DNA of 21,642 nt from Candidatus Dadabacteria bacterium RIFCSPHIGHO2_12_FULL_53_21. Its GTDB lineage: Bacteria > Desulfobacterota_D > UBA1144 > Nemesobacterales > UBA2774. The stretch covers positions 1 to 21,642 of the forward strand of contig MFCJ01000087.1 of NCBI GenBank assembly GCA_001775255.1, given 5' to 3'. Made by a program: the position numbers and the translations under genes. The notes under the pieces were generated by a model, which was not told where the DNA came from, did not search any database, and worked only from the letters and a program-made list of their open reading frames with translations. Below are positions 1-6,669 of the stretch, piece by piece (positions within the stretch are counted from its first letter, which is position 1; every line of letters starts with the position of its first letter).

Positions 1-77
1 CATTGTTCGGAACTTGGCTTTAGTATCTCACATGCTAATTCCAATATCAATAAATTATCGCCTGAAAATGCCTTATA

Positions 78-107
78 TTAGACTCGGCACTTACGGGCTG
101 ATAAAAT
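78..107 (+). promoter_or_regulatory. Possible sigma-70 promoter of the SelW-like gene
   Basis: TTAGAC at 78-83 and TAAAAT at 102-107 are separated by 18 bp, and the start codon follows at 136. The match is moderate (each hexamer differs from consensus at one or two bases). The rest of 1-135 is AT-rich and shows no coding potential that I can see. Confidence 0.3.
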
Positions 108-135
108 AATCATTTTTGAGGCGCGGGAGTCTTTC

Positions 136-414
136 ATGGCAGACAACAGAAGAGTTGAAATAATTTACTGCAGGCAGTGCCGCTGGTTATTGAGGGTGTC
201 CTGGATGGCGCAGGAGCTTTTGACGACATTCGACCTCGAGATCGGGGAAGTGGCGCTCGTACCCGGCACGGGCGGGATATTCGAAGTCAGGGTCGGGGAC
301 GAGCTCGTCTGGTCGAGGAAGGAGAGAGGCAGGTTTCCGGATATCAAAGAACTGAAACAGCTGGTTAGAGACAGGGTCGCTCCCGGCAGGGACCTCGGTC
401 ACTCGGACGGATAA
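136..414 (+). CDS. SelT/SelW/SelH (Rdx) family thioredoxin-fold protein
   Basis: A 92-aa protein of the Rdx family, which comprises small thioredoxin-like proteins related to selenoproteins W, T and H. The sequence shows the family's N-terminal beta strand followed by a CxxC motif (Cys12 and Cys15, in YCRQCRW). Further on come a GTGGIFEV strand and the C-terminal PDIKELKQLVRDRVAPGRDLGHS segment in pieces typical of bacterial members. In selenoprotein versions the second redox position of the motif is selenocysteine; here both are ordinary Cys codons, so no recoding is needed. Length is normal. The ATG is preceded by GGGAG at 125-129 with 6-nt spacing. The gene appears monocistronic; aat starts 68 bp downstream behind its own -10 element. 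A redox role is inferred from the fold; the substrate is unknown. Confidence 0.85.
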   Translation: MADNRRVEIIYCRQCRWLLRVSWMAQELLTTFDLEIGEVALVPGTGGIFEVRVGDELVWSRKERGRFPDIKELKQLVRDRVAPGRDLGHSDG

Positions 415-468
415 TATTGAGCGTCTTCAGCCGGGACGGCGGGAGAGCATTTGGCTTCCAAGGCTGTG

Positions 469-474
469 TATAAT
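469..474 (+). promoter_or_regulatory. Consensus -10 element just before aat
   Basis: A perfect TATAAT ends 8 nt before the aat ATG at 483. Transcription starting about 7 nt downstream of the hexamer would begin at about 481, giving a leaderless or nearly leaderless mRNA. The sequence between the hexamer and the ATG (ATTCCCCC) holds no Shine-Dalgarno. No good -35 hexamer is visible 16-18 bp upstream, so the promoter call is tentative. Confidence 0.4.
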
Positions 475-482
475 ATTCCCCC

Positions 483-1190
483 ATGCCCGTATACCTTCTC
501 GACGATTCCCTCGTTTTCCCTCACCCGATGCTTGCGGAGTCGAACGGGCTCCTTGCGGTCGGAGGGGATCTGAGCGTCCCAAGGCTCCTCCTCGCCTATA
601 GGAACGGGATTTTCCCCTGGTACTCCGAAGACAATCCGATCCTCTGGTTTTCCCCCGACCCCCGTCTTGTGCTCTCTCTCCCCGACCTCTACGTTTCGAG
701 GAAGTTAAACAAAATTTTGAAGTCCGGCCGTTACGAGGTCCTGTTCGACGCGTCTTTCGGAGAGGTCATCAGGAGTTGCTCCGAGGTCCCCCGCAAGGGG
801 CAAACCGGGACCTGGATCACGAAGGACATGATCGACGCATACACCGAGCTGCACGACCGCGGTTATGCCCATTCCGTTGAAACCTATCAGGAAGGGAAGC
901 TCGTAGGGGGGCTCTATGGTGTCGCTATCGGGGGAGTTTTCTTCGGCGAATCGATGTTTCACCTCGTGAGCGAGGCATCGAAGGTCGCATTGTACTACCT
1001 CGTCGAGAGGCTCAGGGAACGGGATTTCGAGTTTATAGACTCTCAGGTCCCCAACAGTCATATGAAGATGATGGGGGGAAGGGAGGTCGGGAGGGGGCGC
1101 TTCCTGGAAATGCTGGGGGAGGCCGTGTGTAAAACGACTCCGCCCGGGAAGTGGAATGACAGCCGGAATTTGAAATCGGAGAGGCTCTGA
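483..1190 (+). CDS. aat: Leucyl/phenylalanyl-tRNA--protein transferase
   Basis: Aat transfers Leu or Phe from charged tRNA to the N-terminal Arg or Lys of proteins, creating an N-degron read by ClpS and ClpAP in the cytoplasm. The 235-aa product has the family hallmarks: the N-terminal FPHPMLAESNGLLAVGGDL block, the YRNGIFPWY motif with PILWFSPDPR after it, the central GxWI stretch (TGTWITKDMIDAYTELH), and the GGLYGVAIGGVFFGESMF core followed by ASKVAL and a C-terminal FIDSQV segment. Length is standard. The ATG lies 8 nt after a consensus -10 hexamer and has no Shine-Dalgarno. The next gene begins 60 bp downstream with its own strong ribosome binding site. Neither clpS nor clpA lies in the window. 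Confidence 0.97.
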   Translation: MPVYLLDDSLVFPHPMLAESNGLLAVGGDLSVPRLLLAYRNGIFPWYSEDNPILWFSPDPRLVLSLPDLYVSRKLNKILKSGRYEVLFDASFGEVIRSCSEVPRKGQTGTWITKDMIDAYTELHDRGYAHSVETYQEGKLVGGLYGVAIGGVFFGESMFHLVSEASKVALYYLVERLRERDFEFIDSQVPNSHMKMMGGREVGRGRFLEMLGEAVCKTTPPGKWNDSRNLKSERL

Positions 1191-1250
1191 GAAGCTGGTT
1201 TGCGGATTATTACGCGTGTAAATTAAAAATCGTCGGGCAAGGAGGGGCAT

Positions 1251-1886
1251 ATGAAGTCGATTTTATGTTATGGGGATTCAATAACCTGGGGCTATAACCC
1301 ATCTGACGGCACGAGGTTCTCGTTCGGGGACAGGTGGCCCGGGATACTGCAGACGGAGCTCGGAGAATCCTACAGGGTAATCGAGGAATCTGTCCCGGGC
1401 AGGACCACCAATCTCGACAGCCCCTACCTCCCGGACAGGAACGGCAGAAAATCCCTTCCCCTCGCGCTTGAATGTCACATGCCGATCGATCTCTTCATCC
1501 TGATGCTCGGCACGAACGACCTGTGGAAGGCGTTAGGCCTCTCCGCCTCGGATATAGCCGCTTCCTGTATGTCGCTCATATGGACTGTGCAGAAGGCTAT
1601 GGCGGGGCCCGGGTTCGGAGTTCCTGAAATACTATTGATCGCCCCGCAGCCCCTGGGCCCTCTCTCCCCTTTTATGAAATTTTATTTCGAAGGCCGGGCG
1701 GCCGTTTCCAGGGGGCTCGCGAAAGAATACAGGAAGGCCGCCGATATCACGGGCTGTCACTTTCTGGATGCGTCGAAATACGTGAAGTCGAGCAGGGTCG
1801 ACGGTGTCCACCTTGACGCCCCCGAGCAGAGGAAGCTCGCGCTGGGTGTGAAAAAGTCCGTGCTTTCGATACTGGGCGGAAAGTAA
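1251..1886 (+). CDS. SGNH/GDSL-family hydrolase (arylesterase-like)
   Basis: A 211-aa SGNH hydrolase. The block I motif GDSITWG places the catalytic Ser at residue 10. Block II Gly is in VPGRTT (Gly50), block III is GTND (87-90) with the oxyanion-hole Asn89, and block V is DGVHLD with Asp184 and His187, so the full set of catalytic residues is present. There is no signal peptide, so the enzyme is probably cytoplasmic. Related enzymes are esterases or acyl-CoA thioesterase/arylesterase-like proteins acting on short acyl or acetyl esters; the real substrate cannot be read from sequence. The start is well supported by AAGGAGG at 1239-1245, 5 nt before the ATG. It may be co-transcribed with aat (60-bp gap), but the functional link is not obvious. 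Confidence 0.88.
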   Translation: MKSILCYGDSITWGYNPSDGTRFSFGDRWPGILQTELGESYRVIEESVPGRTTNLDSPYLPDRNGRKSLPLALECHMPIDLFILMLGTNDLWKALGLSASDIAASCMSLIWTVQKAMAGPGFGVPEILLIAPQPLGPLSPFMKFYFEGRAAVSRGLAKEYRKAADITGCHFLDASKYVKSSRVDGVHLDAPEQRKLALGVKKSVLSILGGK

Positions 1887-1914
1887 TGCCGGCCGTGGAG
1901 GCTTGACATTAAAA

Positions 1915-1942
1915 TTGAAAATTGCCGGGCGGCATGTATAAT
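1915..1942 (+). promoter_or_regulatory. Sigma-70 promoter of the nucleotidyltransferase gene
   Basis: TTGAAA at 1915-1920 and a perfect TATAAT at 1937-1942 are spaced by 16 bp. The transcript would carry a leader of about 80 nt before the ATG at 2029. A second TTGACA occurs at 1903-1908 but is too far from the -10 to pair with it. Confidence 0.6.
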
Positions 1943-2028
1943 GAAATCCGTTTTTATATTGCAAAATTGGCCGAAAAAGTAAAATCCGATAATAATCAAA
2001 TGTTTTAATAAGAATAAGGAGGCTTTTA

Positions 2029-2484
2029 ATGAGCGATTGGAAGGTTGTAAACCACGGTCACCCGGAGATCAAACCATCTAAAGATAGAAGGGCTATCTTC
2101 ATAGGCAGGTATCAGCCCTATCACATGGGGCATGTGAGTCTGGTCAAGCAGAAGCTCGATAAGGGTGTTCCCTGCCTGATAATGGTCAGGGATATCCCGC
2201 CCGAACCCCAGAACCCGTTCACTACGGAGCAGACAGTCGACATGATCAGAAAGTATCACGCGAGCAAGGGTGACGACGTCGTGGTCATGGTCATTCCGGA
2301 TATCGAGTCTGTCAACTGGGGAAGGGGTGTCGGATACGAAATGAACGAATTCTTTCCGCCCGAGGATATAGGGTTCATCTCCGCGACAAAGATAAGGAAC
2401 GCGATAACGGAAGGCAACGACGATTGGCGGAAACTCGTCGATGAGTCCATTCAGGGTGACGTCGTCAATTATCTTAAAGGTTAA
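2029..2484 (+). CDS. Nucleotidyltransferase of the cytidylyltransferase/NMNAT-like superfamily
   Basis: A 151-aa alpha/beta phosphodiesterase-type nucleotidyltransferase. It shows FIGRYQPYHMGH, carrying the HxGH nucleotide-binding motif at His32-His35, and the C-terminal ISATKIR signature at 117-123 (ISxTxxR class). NPFTTEQTVDMI resembles the corresponding segment of archaeal-type nicotinamide-nucleotide adenylyltransferases (NadM), which make NAD from NMN and ATP. The protein is somewhat shorter than typical NadM and has about 20 extra N-terminal residues before the first strand, so the substrate is uncertain; another adenylyl- or cytidylyltransferase is possible. The start is well defined by AAGGAGG at 2016-2022, 6 nt before the ATG, and a good promoter lies upstream. 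It stands alone, with a stem-loop 50 bp after the stop. Confidence 0.82.
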   Translation: MSDWKVVNHGHPEIKPSKDRRAIFIGRYQPYHMGHVSLVKQKLDKGVPCLIMVRDIPPEPQNPFTTEQTVDMIRKYHASKGDDVVVMVIPDIESVNWGRGVGYEMNEFFPPEDIGFISATKIRNAITEGNDDWRKLVDESIQGDVVNYLKG

Positions 2485-2533
2485 CGTCTGTTTCGTAACT
2501 CCTCTATATCACTTTATTAATTATTAATATCGT

Positions 2534-2574
2534 ATACCTGCAGGGACGGCGGACAGTCCCCTCCCTCCAGGTAT
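2534..2574 (+). repeat. Nested stem-loop downstream of the nucleotidyltransferase gene
   Basis: The outer arms ATACCTG (2534-2540) and CAGGTAT (2568-2574) are perfect complements. Nested inside are GGGAC (2543-2547) and GTCCC (2556-2560) around an 8-nt loop. There is no T-run after it, so it does not meet the usual intrinsic terminator form. The GGACAGTCCCC core recalls short palindromic repeats scattered in some genomes, but only this copy is obvious in the window. Confidence 0.55.
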
Positions 2575-2701
2575 TCCTTCCTGTGGAATCAAAAATCCTC
2601 TAAGCCGCTCACATGCCACAAAAACTGAATAACCCGGATACGATTTCCTGAATTCGACATTATAATATTGATTAGGGTTCATCGTCCCGGGGTTGGGTAA
2701 A

Positions 2702-3025
2702 ATGGCAAAATCTCACAGTAGCGAGAGCGAATTCGACAACTTTCATCAGTTTTACCATTACTATCTATCCGAGCACAGCCAGCCTCTCAACAGGCGCCTC
2801 CATTTTGCGGGGTGCATAATGGTGCTGATAATCGTCCTTACGGCGCTCCTCTCCGGGGAGTGGGCGATGCTCATATTGGCCCCCGTTTTCGGATACGGGC
2901 TCGCGTGGGCGGGACACTATTTCGTCGAGAAGAATAAACCCGCCACTTTCAGGCACCCGGTCTGGAGTCTCATGGGAGACTGGGTTATGTTTAAAGACGT
3001 AATGACGGGGAAGATCAAGCTCTAG
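2702..3025 (+). CDS. DUF962 / Mpo1-like integral membrane protein
   Basis: The product is 107 aa if started at the ATG at 2702; a TTG in frame at 2693 would add three residues. It matches the DUF962 (Mpo1-like) family: an N-terminal FHQFYHYYLSEHSQP block, NRRLHFAG with a conserved His, two hydrophobic membrane segments (about residues 38-75) and the C-terminal HYFVEKNKPATFRHPVWSL block followed by GDW. The yeast homologue Mpo1 is an iron-dependent dioxygenase acting in alpha-oxidation of 2-hydroxy fatty acids, and its conserved His residues appear retained here. Most bacterial members are uncharacterised, so lipid oxidation is only an inference. A TATAAT lies at 2661-2666 but no clear -35 accompanies it. 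The ribosome binding site is weak for both starts. Confidence 0.85.
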   Translation: MAKSHSSESEFDNFHQFYHYYLSEHSQPLNRRLHFAGCIMVLIIVLTALLSGEWAMLILAPVFGYGLAWAGHYFVEKNKPATFRHPVWSLMGDWVMFKDVMTGKIKL

Positions 3026-3087
3026 TCTTATCCTGCCGAACAATCTTTTTTGCGGCCTCCCGCCTGGGAGATATTCCGTAGACCGTG

Positions 3088-3117
3088 TTTACATAGTCGT
3101 TTATAAATGGGTAAAAT
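3088..3117 (+). promoter_or_regulatory. Possible promoter of the amidotransferase gene
   Basis: TTTACA at 3088-3093 and TAAAAT at 3112-3117 are separated by 18 bp, about 50 bp before the ATG at 3166. Each hexamer differs from consensus at one position. Confidence 0.4.
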
Positions 3118-3165
3118 CATTCATTCCCGGTTCCTATTCTTTAATCGGGTAAAGGCTTATCCGCA

Positions 3166-3912
3166 ATGCCCAGGCTTCTAGTCTTTCAGCATGTAGCTCA
3201 CGAGATACTCGGTACACTCGACCCCGTATTGAGGAACTCCGGGTTCAGGATAAAATACGTCAATTTTGAGCGTCATCCCGGCTTCGAGCCCGGTCTCGAG
3301 GGCTATGACGGCCTTATAGTGCTCGGGGGCCCGATGAATGTGGACGAGGTCGGCAGATACCCGAATCTCGCGCGTGAGGTGCAATCTATCCGTAATGCAG
3401 TGAGATCGGGTATGCCCGTTCTGGGCATATGCCTCGGCTCGCAGCTGATCGCAAAAGCCCTCGGCGCGAGGGTCTATAAGAACGAAGAGAAGGAGATCGG
3501 GTGGTACGACCTTTCTCCTACTGAGGCGGGGGGCAGGGACCCGCTTATGTCTCACTTCATGGGTACGGAAAAGATCTTTCAGTGGCACGGGGACACTTTC
3601 AACGTCCCTGAAGGGGCCGTGCTCCTCGCTTCTTCCCCGCTCTGTAAGAACCAGGCCTTCCGTTACGGGGAAAACGTTTACGGGCTCCAGTTTCACCTCG
3701 AGGTCGATGAGCCCATGGTCGAGAGGTGGCTCCGGATACCGGGGAATAAAAAAGAAATTGAGGAATTAAACGGAAAAATCGACCCCGAAAGGATAAGAAA
3801 GGAAACGCCTGAATACGTTCCGCGCCTGAACGAGCTCAGCGACAGGGCGTTTGCGGAATTCATCGGGTTTTTCGGTTTCAATAAAAAACGCAAGACCCTC
3901 CCTTCGAGGTAA
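3166..3912 (+). CDS. Class I glutamine amidotransferase (GMP synthase GATase-like)
   Basis: A 248-aa stand-alone class I glutamine amidotransferase domain protein. It has the nucleophile elbow GICLGSQ with Cys89, the catalytic pair in QFHLE (His177 and Glu179), the VLGGPMNV oxyanion segment near 52-59 and the WHGDTF motif near 140-145, all characteristic of the GMP synthase-like stand-alone family. Such proteins release ammonia from glutamine or act on gamma-glutamyl compounds; some are annotated as gamma-glutamyl hydrolases or as GMP synthase-like. No synthetase domain or partner is encoded alongside, so the target is unknown. The C-terminal extension (about residues 185-248) is charged. The ATG has only a weak AAAGG about 10 nt upstream. 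Its stop lies 10 bp from the end of the convergent Lon-like protease gene. Confidence 0.88.
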   Translation: MPRLLVFQHVAHEILGTLDPVLRNSGFRIKYVNFERHPGFEPGLEGYDGLIVLGGPMNVDEVGRYPNLAREVQSIRNAVRSGMPVLGICLGSQLIAKALGARVYKNEEKEIGWYDLSPTEAGGRDPLMSHFMGTEKIFQWHGDTFNVPEGAVLLASSPLCKNQAFRYGENVYGLQFHLEVDEPMVERWLRIPGNKKEIEELNGKIDPERIRKETPEYVPRLNELSDRAFAEFIGFFGFNKKRKTLPSR

Positions 3913-3922
3913 TATTAACGGC

Positions 3923-6364
3923 CTATTTTTCGTTCGAGTTGTTCGTCTTTTTCGGAGCCTGCTGCTTTCCGAATTTCCTGTAGCCCTCGGCGAACTCCCT
4001 TAGCTTCTTGTCGACGAGGTAGTTAATACCCCCCCTCTTGAACTTTCCGCCCGCCCCCCTTGCCCCTGCCTGCTTCCCCGTCATGGTTTCAATGGCCTGA
4101 TCTATCGTCTCGACCGGGTAGATATGGAATTTCCCATGCTTGACCGCTTCCACGACCTCTTTTTTGAGCATCAGGTTCTTCACGTTCTGGTAGGGGATAA
4201 CGGCGCCCTGCTCGCCCGTAATGCCTTTAGCCTTGCACACGTCGTAGAACCCCTCGACCTTTTCGTTCACTCCTCCGATCGGCTGTATCTGTCCCTTCTG
4301 GTTCACGGAGCCAGTGATCGCGAGACCCTGCTTTACGGGGACGCCGGAGAGGCTCGAGAGGAGCACTATGAGCTCGGCCGCGGAGGCGCTGTCCCCGTCG
4401 ATCGTTTCGTAGCTCTGCTCGAACCCTATGCTTGCCGAGAGGCTGAGCGGCTTGTTCTGGGCGTACTTTGCTCCGATGTATCCGCTCAGGATGAGGACGC
4501 CTTTATCATGAATATTGCCGCTCATCCTCGATTTCCTTTCGATATTCACGACACCTTCCGTGCCCATGAACGTTTCGCACGTTATGCGTGACGGTTTTCC
4601 GAACGCGTAGTCCCCCATGTTATACACCGCGAGCCCGTTTATCTGCCCGGTGACCATGCCCTCCGTATCGACGAGCAGGACTCCCTTTGCGATTAACTCC
4701 TGAATCTTTTCTTCCACCATGTTCGATCTGTAGATCTTTTCCTCGACCGCCTTCTCGACGTGTGCGCGTTTTGTCAGCCCGTCCCCGCCGTCCTGCTTCG
4801 CCCAGTAATCCGCCTCTTTCAGGATTTTGGTAATGGAGCCCAGCTGTACCGACAGCTTGCTCTGGTCACCCGACAGTCTCGAGGAATACTCGATCACCGT
4901 TTCGAGCCCGCTCTTGTCGAACGGGTTGAGTCCGTCCCTGTCGCATATCGACTTTATGAAGCATGAGTATTGGGACAGCGTATTGTCGTTCCTGTCCACG
5001 ACCGAGTCGAAGTCGGCTTTCACCTTGAAGAGCTTCCTGAAATCCTCATCGTAGGCATAGAGCATTTGATAGAGATAGGAATTTCCGGCGATTATCACCT
5101 TGAGGTCGAGCTTTATGGGCTCGGGTCTCAGTCCGATCGTGCTCGAATATCCGAACTGCTGATACAGGTCCTCTATCCTGAGCTCCTGGTTCTCTATGGC
5201 CTTCTTGAGCGAGTCCCATACGAAGGGGAATTTGAACATATCGAGCGCCTCGAGCACGACGTAACCGCCGTTCGCCTTGGCGAGGGAGCCCGGGCGTATC
5301 ATGGTGAAATCCGTGAACAGCGTCCCGAACCTCGCCTCTTTCTCTATGGAGCCGAACAAATTCGGGTAAGTAGGGTGCGACTCAAATATCACCGGCGCCC
5401 CTTCCGTGAGAGAGTTGTCGATGAACACGTTAACCTTGTATTCGGTAAAAGTCTGTGGCTGCTGCTGCGGCATTCTGTAGGCGAAAGGCATCCCGCCCGC
5501 CTGCATGTTCTTGTCCGGGAGGAAGTTGTCTATGTTTTCGAGTATGTGTTTCTGGACGTGGTCGAAATAATCGATTATTTGCGGGAACAGCTGGTATTTC
5601 TCACTCAGGGCTTCGATAAGGCCGCGTACAGCGAAGAGGGCGACCCGCCTCTCGAGCTCTTTTAACCTCTCGGCAGCCTCGTTTTCTATTTTCCGGGCCG
5701 CTTTCAGGGCTTCAGCGACTTCGTTATCCGTCTTTTCCTTTCTATTTATGATTTCGTTCCTGGCTGTATCGTCGAGGGCGTTGTATTGCTCCTGCGAGAC
5801 GGGCTTCCCTTCCAGGAGAGGGATCGTGATTATCCCCGTCGGGGAAAATTGTATCTGTATGTTATTCTCTGCGGCCTTTTTCTGGAGCTCCTCGAAGAGG
5901 ACGTTCTTCTGCCTCTGGAACTCGTTCATAACGCCCTGCTTCTGTTCCTCGAACTCCTTGCTCTCGAAAGCCCTCGGTATATCGGTTTTCAGGATCTGGA
6001 GGAAATCCTCCATGTCTTTTTTGAAAAGCTTCCCCCTGCCTGTCGGGAGTTCGACCGCCTTGGGCTCGTTCGGGTCCTGAAAATTATATACATAGCACCA
6101 GTCTTTCGGCGTGGGCCTGGTTTTAGCCACCCTCGACAACATGGTCTCTATCGTCGTCGATTTCCCCACCCCGGTCGGTCCCACGAGAAAAATATTATAT
6201 TCGGCGTAGTCCATCCCTATCCCGAACTCTATCGACTCGACAGCCCTTTTCTGGCCAATGAAGTCCGTGCAAGGCAGCAGGTCTTCCGTAGTATTGAAAT
6301 TGAGCTGGCCTAGATCGCAAAATCTGTAGACCTGTGAGGCTTTCAGTTCCTGAACCTTTCTCAT
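3923..6364 (-). CDS. Lon-like ATP-dependent AAA+ protease
   Basis: An 813-aa protein with an N-terminal AAA+ module and a C-terminal Lon-type protease domain, of the class annotated as Lon-like protease or AAA_32 ATP-binding protein. Walker A is GPTGVGKST (62-70). A long charged, probably coiled-coil insertion follows at about 140-240. The protease domain has the Ser-Lys dyad: Ser659 in DGDSAS and Lys702 in GGVNEKVEG, 43 residues apart as in classical Lon. The LAN substrate-recognition domain of LonA is absent. The C-terminal tail (about 765-813) is basic and low in complexity. It probably degrades misfolded or specific proteins in the cytoplasm. A strong Shine-Dalgarno (GAGGAG, 7 nt before the ATG on the minus strand) supports the start. 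Two inverted repeats lie upstream. It is convergent with the amidotransferase, with a 10-bp gap. Confidence 0.93.
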   Translation of the reverse strand: MRKVQELKASQVYRFCDLGQLNFNTTEDLLPCTDFIGQKRAVESIEFGIGMDYAEYNIFLVGPTGVGKSTTIETMLSRVAKTRPTPKDWCYVYNFQDPNEPKAVELPTGRGKLFKKDMEDFLQILKTDIPRAFESKEFEEQKQGVMNEFQRQKNVLFEELQKKAAENNIQIQFSPTGIITIPLLEGKPVSQEQYNALDDTARNEIINRKEKTDNEVAEALKAARKIENEAAERLKELERRVALFAVRGLIEALSEKYQLFPQIIDYFDHVQKHILENIDNFLPDKNMQAGGMPFAYRMPQQQPQTFTEYKVNVFIDNSLTEGAPVIFESHPTYPNLFGSIEKEARFGTLFTDFTMIRPGSLAKANGGYVVLEALDMFKFPFVWDSLKKAIENQELRIEDLYQQFGYSSTIGLRPEPIKLDLKVIIAGNSYLYQMLYAYDEDFRKLFKVKADFDSVVDRNDNTLSQYSCFIKSICDRDGLNPFDKSGLETVIEYSSRLSGDQSKLSVQLGSITKILKEADYWAKQDGGDGLTKRAHVEKAVEEKIYRSNMVEEKIQELIAKGVLLVDTEGMVTGQINGLAVYNMGDYAFGKPSRITCETFMGTEGVVNIERKSRMSGNIHDKGVLILSGYIGAKYAQNKPLSLSASIGFEQSYETIDGDSASAAELIVLLSSLSGVPVKQGLAITGSVNQKGQIQPIGGVNEKVEGFYDVCKAKGITGEQGAVIPYQNVKNLMLKKEVVEAVKHGKFHIYPVETIDQAIETMTGKQAGARGAGGKFKRGGINYLVDKKLREFAEGYRKFGKQQAPKKTNNSNEK

Positions 6365-6419
6365 CTGTATTCTCCTCTGTGGAGCCTATAACCCCTGTAT
6401 GAATATTAATTCGAAATCA

Positions 6420-6463
6420 GCGAGAAATAGTACCATCTCGCGATACCCCAATCAAAAGGGTAT
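6420..6463. repeat. Two adjacent inverted repeats upstream of the Lon-like protease
   Basis: GCGAGA (6420-6425) pairs with TCTCGC (6436-6441) across 10 nt. One base further, ATACCC (6443-6448) pairs with GGGTAT (6458-6463) across 9 nt. Both are perfect 6-bp arms. The central parts of the two repeats contain the minus-strand hexamers of a candidate promoter, which makes an operator role possible. Confidence 0.5.
6427..6455 (-). promoter_or_regulatory. Candidate promoter of the Lon-like protease
   Basis: On the minus strand TTGATT (6450-6455) and TACTAT (6427-6432) are spaced by 17 bp, about 60 bp upstream of the start codon. Each matches consensus at four of six positions, so the call is weak. 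It is strengthened a little by the two inverted repeats that surround it. Confidence 0.3.
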
Positions 6464-6669
6464 TAACTCTCAATCACGGTTCCGGGTATATCCAGATTAT
6501 TCTGTATTTACGGTAAAGACGCAAGTCATTTTAATCCGGCTCCCCGGGCTTTCTCCCCCGATCCCGGGTTCCTTTTAAAAATTATCATTTTGTTTATCAT
6601 TATTGCCTGATTATACGGGAATGATCCTGAACGGACATACCGTTTCATTTAACGATAGAGAGGACTCGA

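Larger units (their letters stand above)
6365..6669. other. Divergent intergenic region between the Lon-like protease and the WG-repeat lipoprotein
   Basis: These 305 bp contain no gene that I can support. They hold the minus-strand ribosome binding site of the protease (next to 6364), two adjacent inverted repeats (6420-6463) over a possible protease promoter, and two CCCGGG hexamers in a C-rich stretch near 6541-6568. An 8-bp direct repeat TTATCATT occurs at 6582-6589 and 6594-6601. For the rightward gene a weak TTGTTT (6590-6595) and TATACG (6612-6617) pair with 16-bp spacing is the best promoter I can find. Confidence 0.6.

Noticed and set aside
705..1250. 181-codon open frame on the minus strand
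   Set aside because: Antisense to aat, with Pro/Arg-rich composition typical of a shadow frame.
4970..5665. 231-codon open frame on the plus strand
   Set aside because: It is antisense to the Lon-like protease, whose protein is clearly conserved; the frame is a codon-bias shadow with no recognisable domain.
5786..6313. 175-codon open frame on the plus strand
   Set aside because: Antisense shadow of the Lon-like protease N-terminal region, with no family features.
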